Program-made: the position numbers and the translations under genes
Notes under the pieces: generated by a model
What the model saw: the letters and a program-made list of their open reading frames with translations, nothing else
Databases searched by the model: none
Told to the model about the DNA's origin: nothing
Part shown: positions 7,601 to 12,651 of the stretch, piece by piece
Numbering within the stretch: the first letter of the stretch is position 1
Layout: each line of letters opens with the position of its first letter
Source: Bathymodiolus brooksi thiotrophic gill symbiont
GTDB lineage: Bacteria; Pseudomonadota; Gammaproteobacteria; PS1; Pseudothioglobaceae
Length of the DNA: 12,651 bases
Assembly (NCBI RefSeq): GCF_903642095.1
Contig: NZ_CAHJWD020000337.1
Span: 1-12,651 of the forward strand
Direction: 5' to 3'

Positions 7601-7768
7601 ATGACAAACTACAAAAAAGAATACGGATTATCTGATACAGATATTGAATATATTGATGCAAATATAGCAAAAGCAAACAAAACTTTAGCAATATTAGAAA
7701 GAAAACCAAATAAAATTAAAGACAATTGTGAAAGCGATGCAATTAAAGCATATTTAAATAGCTTATAA
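7601..7768 (+). CDS. Small hypothetical protein, 55 aa
   Basis: This ORF starts at ATG 7601 and ends with TAA at 7766-7768. It has one of the best Shine-Dalgarno sites in the window (AAGGA at 7590-7594, 6-nt spacing) and sits 22 nt below a good promoter, followed by a strong terminator 20 nt after the stop. That makes a complete monocistronic unit and is the main evidence that it is real. The product begins MTNYKKEYGLSDTDIEYIDA, is hydrophilic and highly charged, looks mostly helical, and has a single Cys (residue 43), no TM segment and no signal peptide. I do not recognise it. It could be a small regulator or an RNA-leader peptide; the context of a repeat-controlled promoter and a terminator ahead of purH would suit either. 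Confidence 0.6.
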   Translation: MTNYKKEYGLSDTDIEYIDANIAKANKTLAILERKPNKIKDNCESDAIKAYLNSL

Positions 7769-7787
7769 ACAAAAAAAATAACACAGC

Positions 7788-7831
7788 AAAAAACGCCTAG
7801 AATAAGAATAATTTTCTAGGCGTTTTTTTTT
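7788..7831 (+). terminator. Strong rho-independent terminator
   Basis: A 15-bp stem forms between AAAAAACGCCTAGAA (7788-7802) and TTCTAGGCGTTTTTT (7814-7828), with an 11-nt loop and a run of nine T (7823-7831). The GC-containing core is CGCCTAGAA/TTCTAGGCG. It ends the 55-aa gene transcript and any read-through from fis. It lies only 19 nt before the next start codon, so it could also act as an attenuator for the 145-aa gene and purH. Confidence 0.88.
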
Positions 7832-7850
7832 ATTTCCTTGGAGAAAAAAG

Positions 7851-8288
7851 ATGGAAATAATCAGAGATGAACTATTAAAATTGACATCTAAGTTTATGAA
7901 ACATTTGCGTGCAACAGGCGGGCAATTTGGCGATACTAATATTACTAACGAAAAAAATGTTTATAAATCTATGTCTGACGCTTTACCCGATGTTATCAAT
8001 TATTGCGAAAAGAATGAAATCAACATAACTGAATTAGACAGTATCAAGCTATTGGTTTTTGCTCTGCCTTACATTAAAGAAAATGACCCATCTATAAATT
8101 CCGAACGCTATATTTTTAGTATTTTCAAACTGCTTGAAAGCTCTTACAAAAAGACAATAAATTTTGATAAGCAAATAAATAACTCTATCAAAGTGTGTGA
8201 TAAGCTATTTCAAAATAACAATAACTTGGTTGTTTATGGCTATATAAAGGGATTTCAAGAATCTTTGGAGTATACAAAAAATAAATGA
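7851..8288 (+). CDS. Hypothetical protein, 145 aa, coupled to purH
   Basis: This is a soluble, mainly helical protein with no TM segment, signal peptide or motif that I recognise. The start is supported by a GGAG Shine-Dalgarno (7840-7843) 7 nt before ATG 7851. The N-terminal half contains [16 protein letters not shown] (about residues 19-34); the rest is Lys/Asn/Ile-rich with two Cys (52, 116). Its stop TGA overlaps the purH ATG (ATGA at 8285-8288), so purH translation is probably coupled to it. It begins 19 nt after a strong terminator, and I see no promoter in between. The A/T- and Asn-rich composition is more extreme than purH, which could mean a recent arrival or weak constraint. Function unknown. 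Confidence 0.75.
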   Translation: MEIIRDELLKLTSKFMKHLRATGGQFGDTNITNEKNVYKSMSDALPDVINYCEKNEINITELDSIKLLVFALPYIKENDPSINSERYIFSIFKLLESSYKKTINFDKQINNSIKVCDKLFQNNNNLVVYGYIKGFQESLEYTKNK

Positions 8289-9823
8289 TAAAGCGCGCAC
8301 TCATCAGTGTTTCTGATAAAACTGACATCCTTAAATTGGCTGAATTTTTAACCAGTAAAAATATTGAAATCCTCTCTACAGGTGGCACGGCAAAATTGCT
8401 GGCTGATAACAAAATTGCTGTTATTGAAGTATCTGACTGGACGGGTTTTCCTGAAATGATGGCAGGTCGGGTGAAAACCCTCAATCCAAAAATTCATGGG
8501 GGCATTCTCGCACGCCGTGGGCTCGATGAGGGCGTTATGATGGAAAATGACATTCAACCAATTGATTTGGTGGTGGTCAATCTTTACCCTTTTCAAGCAA
8601 CTGTTGCCAATCCTGATTGCTCATTAGAAGATGCTATTGAAAATATTGATATTGGCGGTCCAGCCATGTTACGGTCCAGTGCTAAAAACCACGCATCAGT
8701 AACCGTCATTGTTGACAATACAGATTATCAAATAGTCATAGATGAAATTAATGAACGAGGCGATACAACCTTAGAAACTCGCGCTCAACTAGCCCTGAAA
8801 ACCTTTGAACACACTGCTGCTTATGATGGTGCTATTGCCAATTATCTAGGCAAAGAAGAGGATGGCTTTTCTAATACCATAAACTTACAATTTAACAAAG
8901 TCCAATCAATGCGTTACGGGGAAAATCCACATCAAAATGCCGCATTTTATGCAGAAAACAACAACACCGAAGCCTGTGTAGCATCCGCAACACAATGCCA
9001 AGGTAAAGCCATGTCTTATAATAATATGGCGGATGCAGATGCCGCCCTAGAATGTGTGCGTAGTTTTGATGATCCATGTTGTGTGATTGTTAAACACGCC
9101 AACCCCTGTGGCGTTGCCGTGCGCAATGATATTTTTGCAGCCTATAATGACGCTTTCAAAACTGACCCAACTTCAGCATTTGGTGGCATCATTGCCTTTA
9201 ACCGTAATTTGGACAAAAAAACCGCACAAACCATCATTGAACGCCAATTTGTTGAAGTCATCATTGCCCCCAATGTAGATGAGGATGCCAAAGTAATCTT
9301 ATCAACCAAACAAAATGTGCGTGTCCTAGAATGCGGTGATTTAGACACAGCACAACCCTCTTTAGACTACAAGCGAGTTACAGGCGGCTTGTTGGTGCAA
9401 GACAAAGATTTGGGTGTTATCACTGAAAATGACATTAAATGCGTTAGTGATCTAGCCCCAACTGCCGAACAAATCAAAGATTTATTATTCGCTTGGAAAG
9501 TCGCCAAAACCGTCAAATCCAATGCCATTGTTTACGCCAAAAACCAAATGACCATCGGCGTAGGTGCAGGGCAAATGTCACGCGTTTACTCTGCCAAAAT
9601 TGCAGGTATTAAAGCCGCTGATGAAAATCTAGTGGTGGAAAACTCAGTTATGGCATCGGATGCCTTTTTTCCATTCAGAGATGGCATTGACGCTGCTGCT
9701 AAAGCCGGCATTAAAGCCATTATCCAACCGGGTGGCTCAATGCGTGATAATGAGGTAATTACAGCCACAAACGAGCATGGTATCGCTATGGTATTTACCA
9801 GCATGCGTCACTTCAAACACTAA
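8285..9823 (+). CDS. purH: Bifunctional AICAR formyltransferase / IMP cyclohydrolase
   Basis: PurH catalyses the last two steps of de novo purine synthesis: formylation of AICAR with 10-formyl-THF, then ring closure to IMP. The 512-aa protein has both domains. The N-terminal cyclohydrolase (about residues 1-195) shows ALISVSDKT (5-13), STGGT (31-35) and [18 protein letters not shown] (61-78). The C-terminal transformylase shows [15 protein letters not shown] (208-222), the catalytic Lys-His pair in [10 protein letters not shown] (269-278) and [10 protein letters not shown] (297-306). It ends with [16 protein letters not shown] (425-440), [12 protein letters not shown] (458-469) and the usual MRHFKH. 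Length is close to E. coli PurH (529). The start overlaps the upstream gene's stop and the next gene starts immediately after the stop. purD, its frequent partner, is not adjacent. Confidence 0.97.
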   Translation: MIKRALISVSDKTDILKLAEFLTSKNIEILSTGGTAKLLADNKIAVIEVSDWTGFPEMMAGRVKTLNPKIHGGILARRGLDEGVMMENDIQPIDLVVVNLYPFQATVANPDCSLEDAIENIDIGGPAMLRSSAKNHASVTVIVDNTDYQIVIDEINERGDTTLETRAQLALKTFEHTAAYDGAIANYLGKEEDGFSNTINLQFNKVQSMRYGENPHQNAAFYAENNNTEACVASATQCQGKAMSYNNMADADAALECVRSFDDPCCVIVKHANPCGVAVRNDIFAAYNDAFKTDPTSAFGGIIAFNRNLDKKTAQTIIERQFVEVIIAPNVDEDAKVILSTKQNVRVLECGDLDTAQPSLDYKRVTGGLLVQDKDLGVITENDIKCVSDLAPTAEQIKDLLFAWKVAKTVKSNAIVYAKNQMTIGVGAGQMSRVYSAKIAGIKAADENLVVENSVMASDAFFPFRDGIDAAAKAGIKAIIQPGGSMRDNEVITATNEHGIAMVFTSMRHFKH

Positions 9824-10246
9824 ATGAGCATCGAAAAAATTAAAGCCTTCCCAGAGGTAACAACAGTCATTCTCAATGACGACAATACCGTTGAATCTGT
9901 TACTCAAGAATATTATGATATTGACAAAGTAAAGGCACACATACAAGGGTGCATTAAAACTGTCAGAAAATACGAAAAAATGGGTTATTACAATTTGGCA
10001 AAACCTGAGTTTGTCAACGAAGTTATTACCACTTTTACCAATTTAGAGCTCAGTAAAAAAGATGTTATCCGAGTAAACAATTTCATGGACATTCAAGGCA
10101 CCACCGAATGCAACCGAGTCTGGCAATTACCTGATGAAACCAAAGTGCAAGTTTCACAAAGATTACACGGCTTTCAAATTACTTATGATACTGAAAATTG
10201 GGAAGACTTTAGCATTCAAGAACTTAAAGACAACCCTACAAATTAA
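9824..10246 (+). CDS. Hypothetical protein, 140 aa, downstream of purH
   Basis: ATG 9824 follows the purH TAA with no gap and no visible Shine-Dalgarno, so translation probably depends on ribosomes finishing purH. The product is soluble and acidic with no TM segment or signal. Segments that look ordered are VTTVILNDDNTVESVTQEYYD (about residues 12-32, listed here only as a landmark), a helical KAHIQGCIKTVRKYEKMGYY stretch (37-56), and WQLPDETKVQVSQRLHGFQI (100-119). I cannot assign a family. Gene position suggests a purine- or one-carbon-linked role, but that is only guilt by association. The 120-nt gap after it contains no clear terminator before the convergent lipoprotein gene. Confidence 0.72.
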   Translation: MSIEKIKAFPEVTTVILNDDNTVESVTQEYYDIDKVKAHIQGCIKTVRKYEKMGYYNLAKPEFVNEVITTFTNLELSKKDVIRVNNFMDIQGTTECNRVWQLPDETKVQVSQRLHGFQITYDTENWEDFSIQELKDNPTN

Positions 10247-10366
10247 GGCAAAATCCGAGTTCTAAAAAGACAATGAGCAAGGCCTATTGTCAACCCCTCT
10301 TATTTCAGATTTTAAGACCAATAAACAGTTTGCAAGGATGCGTTGTTAAACAACCCTTCTATTTCA

Positions 10367-11239
10367 TTACTTACTAAACCCTTTGAATTTATAATTTCCA
10401 ATGTTTTTCTTATAAGCATCTCGCAATTCTTTAAAGTTTTTTGCACGGTAATTATAAACTTGATATTTAACTAGACAGTCAGCGCGGTTCTCTTTACACT
10501 CTAATGATAAAAATTTCATATAGAACGCATCTTTACCCTTAACCTCTACCTCATAATAACTATTGCCCCGATAAATTCCTTTTCTTTCCATAGGTTTTTT
10601 GTTTTCATCAAGTGCTATCTTTAATTCTGAATTTTTAAGCGCTTGATAGGAATTATATTGAAGGCTTTTATCTGTAATATAGTTATGATATGTAAAAAAC
10701 ATTTTTGACTTTAATTGCTTATTATTAAACAAATCTAGGGGAGGAATAAATACATGCATAAAAATACTATGATTCTTATCTATATATTCCTGCATATTAC
10801 TGCTAAATACCTGACCATCAAAGACAACAAAACGATTGTTTTCCGCCTTATCTGATTGTAATTTAATCACCCTATTTTCCCATTTTCCTGGAATTTCGAT
10901 AAGATTACGCGAGTCACAACCAAATCTCTCATAGTCTTTTTTCGCTAAGTCATACCGTGGGTCTGACATTTCTTCTTTTAATAACTTTTTATACTTATTT
11001 TCAATTTTGTTAAGCACTAAACAAGCGTTACGATAATCTTCAATTGATTTGTATTTTTCAATTTGAAAAAATAAACCTTCATTATCTGAATATTTTTTTT
11101 GCGTCTTTGGCGTTGTTGTTAGCTTTGTTGTTGCCTTTGCTGTTGTTGCCTTTGTTGTTGGTGCTGGTGTTGTTGTTGGAGTTGTTGTACATCCATATAG
11201 AAAAAATACAACTAGCGTTATTTGAATAATTTTGCTCAT
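10367..11239 (-). CDS. Putative lipoprotein with Thr-rich linker, unknown function
   Basis: This 290-aa protein has a short signal peptide with a lipobox (FFLYGC, modified Cys at 17), so it should be lipid-anchored in the envelope. The residue after the Cys is Thr, not Asp, which fits sorting to the outer membrane. Residues 18-49 form a low-complexity Thr/Pro/Ala/Lys linker built on KATTA/KATTK units. The rest (about 50-290) is a hydrophilic mixed alpha/beta domain with four further cysteines (73, 108, 248, 255); the last two are close enough for a disulfide. No family is recognised. The start is supported by AAGG 9 nt upstream on the minus strand. It is convergent to the purH block and divergent from the PAP2 gene. 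I found no clear minus-strand promoter in the AT-rich upstream stretch. Confidence 0.75.
   Translation of the reverse strand: MSKIIQITLVVFFLYGCTTTPTTTPAPTTKATTAKATTKLTTTPKTQKKYSDNEGLFFQIEKYKSIEDYRNACLVLNKIENKYKKLLKEEMSDPRYDLAKKDYERFGCDSRNLIEIPGKWENRVIKLQSDKAENNRFVVFDGQVFSSNMQEYIDKNHSIFMHVFIPPLDLFNNKQLKSKMFFTYHNYITDKSLQYNSYQALKNSELKIALDENKKPMERKGIYRGNSYYEVEVKGKDAFYMKFLSLECKENRADCLVKYQVYNYRAKNFKELRDAYKKNIGNYKFKGFSK
11110..11189 (-). repeat. Short tandem repeats encoding the lipoprotein linker
   Basis: The plus strand is rich in GTT/GTTG units here. The 13-nt string GTTGTTGCCTTTG occurs at 11127-11139 and 11142-11154, a 15-bp period that keeps frame and gives the five-residue KATT-x unit. Such in-frame microsatellites often change length between strains by slippage without breaking the gene. 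Confidence 0.55.
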
Positions 11240-11648
11240 TTTGTTAGACCTTTATGATTTATAAAAGCGGGAATTTTAACCTATTTAAATGTATCTATTA
11301 TTATTTTTTAAATATTTTTTTTAATAACACAAAACTAATTAGAAAAATCAATACCACTTTTTTTACCTTTAGCCCCAAACCCCTACTTAAAAAATATAGA
11401 TACCAATTGGCAACATTTTTATCCATTCAAACACCCCTTACTCAAACTTTTTGCCATATTTTTGCTCAGCATTCCCACAACGGATTATTTCACGCATTTA
11501 TTGAGCAATTGATTTGCTTTCTGTTATAATTTTTTGCTGGTATTAACACCTAATAGCCACTAATATCAGCCAAATTCGCTCGTAATATTTCAAAAACGAA
11601 AATACAATTCATAAATTACTTAACAAATCAAACAAGGATAAAATCGTA
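11240..11648. other. 409-nt intergenic region between divergent genes
   Basis: The left part (11240-11400) is extremely AT-rich, with runs of A and T near 11305-11330, and should hold the minus-strand lipoprotein promoter, though no hexamer pair stands out. The right part holds the promoter-like repeat at 11493-11545 and a ~110-nt leader before the PAP2 gene. An open frame at 11254-11529 has no ribosome site and a Phe/Tyr/Ile-rich product, and is not called as a gene. Confidence 0.6.
11493..11545 (+). promoter_or_regulatory. Promoter-like repeat, copy A, upstream of the PAP2 gene
   Basis: TTGAGC (11501-11506) with an 18-nt spacer precedes a perfect TATAAT (11525-11530), followed by a T-run and TTGCT. 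The 53-nt stretch aligns without gaps to 12492-12544 at about 43 identical positions. Transcription would start near 11537, giving a leader of about 110 nt before the PAP2 start. Confidence 0.55.
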
Positions 11649-12446
11649 ATGAGAACAGAAAACAAAGCAAAAAAAAACAAAACAAGGGGGTTTATCCTTA
11701 TTTTCACATTCGCAAGTTTGTTTTCCATTCATCAAGCATCTGCATTGGAGGAAATCTCTATTGGCACCAAGATAGCAAATGATTATAGTAATTTTTATTC
11801 TACAGATCGCCTCACAAGAATGGGCATTGGATTTCTATCAATGGGCATTATAGCAAATTCAAAAATGGATGAAAACCTCCAAAACTGGTATCAAGATAAA
11901 GTACGCAGCAATAAAACAGACCGTTACTCAAAAACCGCTAAACTTTTCGGTGAAGGTGCATATTTACTGCCTATTTCCATATTAGCAAGCAGCGCACGCT
12001 ACCTCGATTCAGATTCTAAAATTGGCAACTGGGGATTAAACTCAGCAAGAGCTTACACCGTAGGCCTACCCACTATGTGGATGATGCAAAAACTTACAGG
12101 TGCCTCAAGACCCAATGAATCAAACGGCTCTAAATGGAGGCCTCTCAACGACAACAATGGCGTAAGCGGACACGCATTCGTGGGTGCCGTTCCCTTCTTA
12201 ACTTTAGCACGAATGAACGATAATAAATTCATCAAATACGCATCTTACGCCGCATCCAGCCTCGCAGCTTGGTCAAGAGTAAACGACAATAGACACTACA
12301 CCAATCAAGCAATACTCGGCTGGCAAATGGCGTATGAATCCGTAGGCTCTGTTTTTGACACAAACAACAATAAAGCAACAAAAATCTCTTTTATCCCCCT
12401 CATCGGCAATGAATATTACGGCATTAATATAATCGCAAGATGGTAA
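11649..12446 (+). CDS. Secreted PAP2-superfamily phosphatase-like protein
   Basis: This 265-aa protein has a Sec signal peptide (basic residues 1-13, hydrophobic 14-27, likely cleavage after Ala32 in QASA-LE). It contains PAP2 (type 2 phosphatidic acid phosphatase) motifs, so it probably acts on phosphorylated lipids or sugars in the periplasm or outer membrane. Motif 1 is KLTGASRP (148-154, one residue shorter than K-x6-RP). Motif 2 is GVSGHAF with the acid His at 175. Motif 3 is SRVNDNRHYTNQ (209-220) with nucleophile His216, but the usual Asp is Gln220. Multiple hydrophobic helices lie between 55 and 230. The C-terminal strand ending GINIIARW with a terminal Trp resembles an outer-membrane end, which is speculative. 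AAGGA (11634-11638) is 10 nt from ATG 11649. Confidence 0.82.
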   Translation: MRTENKAKKNKTRGFILIFTFASLFSIHQASALEEISIGTKIANDYSNFYSTDRLTRMGIGFLSMGIIANSKMDENLQNWYQDKVRSNKTDRYSKTAKLFGEGAYLLPISILASSARYLDSDSKIGNWGLNSARAYTVGLPTMWMMQKLTGASRPNESNGSKWRPLNDNNGVSGHAFVGAVPFLTLARMNDNKFIKYASYAASSLAAWSRVNDNRHYTNQAILGWQMAYESVGSVFDTNNNKATKISFIPLIGNEYYGINIIARW

Positions 12447-12491
12447 TACCTAAACACAAAAAAATAACCAGCAAAAAAGAATAAGGGTTAT

Positions 12492-12544
12492 TCCATTTAT
12501 TAACCAATTGATTTTCTTGTTATTATAATTTTTTGCTAATATTA
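12492..12544 (+). promoter_or_regulatory. Promoter-like repeat, copy B, downstream of the PAP2 gene
   Basis: TTAACC (12500-12505), an 18-nt spacer and a perfect TATAAT (12524-12529) are followed by the same T-run and TTGCT as copy A, exactly 999 nt away. It probably drives a gene beyond the window edge. The remaining bases (12545-12651) contain no start codon with a ribosome site, so the downstream leader would be long, as for copy A. Confidence 0.5.
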
Positions 12545-12651
12545 GTTAAATATTAAAAAAACACCGATTGGCTCTTTTAGCGTCAATCTCTCATTTGTTA
12601 TCACTTGATATTTAACCAAGCACTAAAGAGCAAAGACCTTCACACTTTGGT

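Noticed and set aside
7726..7754. Possible promoter inside the 55-aa gene (TTGTGA, 17 nt, CATATT)
   Set aside because: Both hexamers match only 4 of 6, and it would still transcribe through the terminator, so it does not solve the purH promoter question.
10269..10291. GACAAT...ATTGTC inverted repeat between convergent genes, considered as a terminator
   Set aside because: The stem is only 6 bp with an 11-nt loop and there is no T-tract after it. The nearby GTTGT/ACAAC hairpin (10342-10354) is weaker still.
10273..10377. 34-codon open frame after the 140-aa gene
   Set aside because: It has no Shine-Dalgarno, no promoter, and runs into the 3' end of the convergent lipoprotein gene.
11044..11229. 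61-codon Leu-rich plus-strand frame
   Set aside because: It is the antisense shadow of the Thr-rich linker repeats of the minus-strand lipoprotein.
11254..11529. 91-codon plus-strand open frame in the intergenic region
   Set aside because: It has no ribosome site, a Phe/Tyr/Ile-rich product expected of AT-rich non-coding DNA, and its end overlaps the promoter-like repeat.
12463..12492. AATAACC...GGTTATT inverted repeat after the PAP2 gene, considered as its terminator
   Set aside because: It is a 7-bp AT-rich stem with a 16-nt loop and no T-tract; too weak to call.
12571..12631. GCTCTTTTAG...CTAAAGAGC inverted repeat near the window end
   Set aside because: The arms match only with one bulge and are 42 nt apart. 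No protein or RNA family is suggested, and the context is cut by the window edge.
1..12651. CRISPR arrays, tRNA/rRNA genes, transposases, integrases, toxin-antitoxin or defence genes
   Set aside because: No spaced repeat array, tRNA-like cloverleaf, transposase/integrase motif or known defence domain was seen on either strand by reading.

Overview
This AT-rich window (roughly two thirds A+T by eye) carries ordinary gammaproteobacterial housekeeping genes plus several small genes I do not recognise. The dusB-fis pair and the low-GC, compact layout suggest a gammaproteobacterium of the sulfur-oxidising Thioglobaceae (SUP05/vesicomyid/bathymodiolin symbiont) type. That placement is inference from gene content and style, not a database result.

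Layout: (1) nt 1-530, the 3' part of a small ATP-dependent DNA ligase. (2) nt 583-3636, a protein-L-isoaspartate O-methyltransferase-like protein followed 3 nt later by a 12-TM RND/MMPL exporter. (3) nt 3698-7468, a tightly overlapping five-gene operon behind a good sigma70-like promoter: a membrane-anchored unknown (DUF4760-like), nadB (NAD synthesis), def (N-terminal deformylation), dusB (tRNA dihydrouridine) and a short fis (nucleoid protein). (4) nt 7469-7831, a promoter region with a 21-bp-phased direct repeat and a dyad, a 55-aa small ORF and a strong intrinsic terminator. (5) nt 7851-10246, an unknown 145-aa gene whose stop overlaps the purH start, purH itself (last two steps to IMP), and an unknown 140-aa gene butted against purH. 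No convincing promoter lies between the terminator and this operon, so attenuation or read-through is plausible. (6) nt 10367-11239, minus strand, a lipoprotein with a Thr-rich repetitive linker. (7) nt 11240-12651, a secreted PAP2-family phosphatase-like gene flanked by two copies of a ~53-bp promoter-like sequence.

The nadB-def-dusB-fis block couples cofactor supply, protein maturation, tRNA modification and growth-phase DNA architecture in one transcript. The purH block couples purine synthesis with two unknown proteins. I found no CRISPR array, tRNA, rRNA, insertion sequence, integrase, or recognisable defence or secondary-metabolite cluster. The most rewarding places are the regulatory stretch 7500-7850 with the orphan genes around purH, the repeated promoter element around the PAP2 gene, and the altered catalytic motif of that PAP2 protein. 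None of these alone demonstrates a new system.
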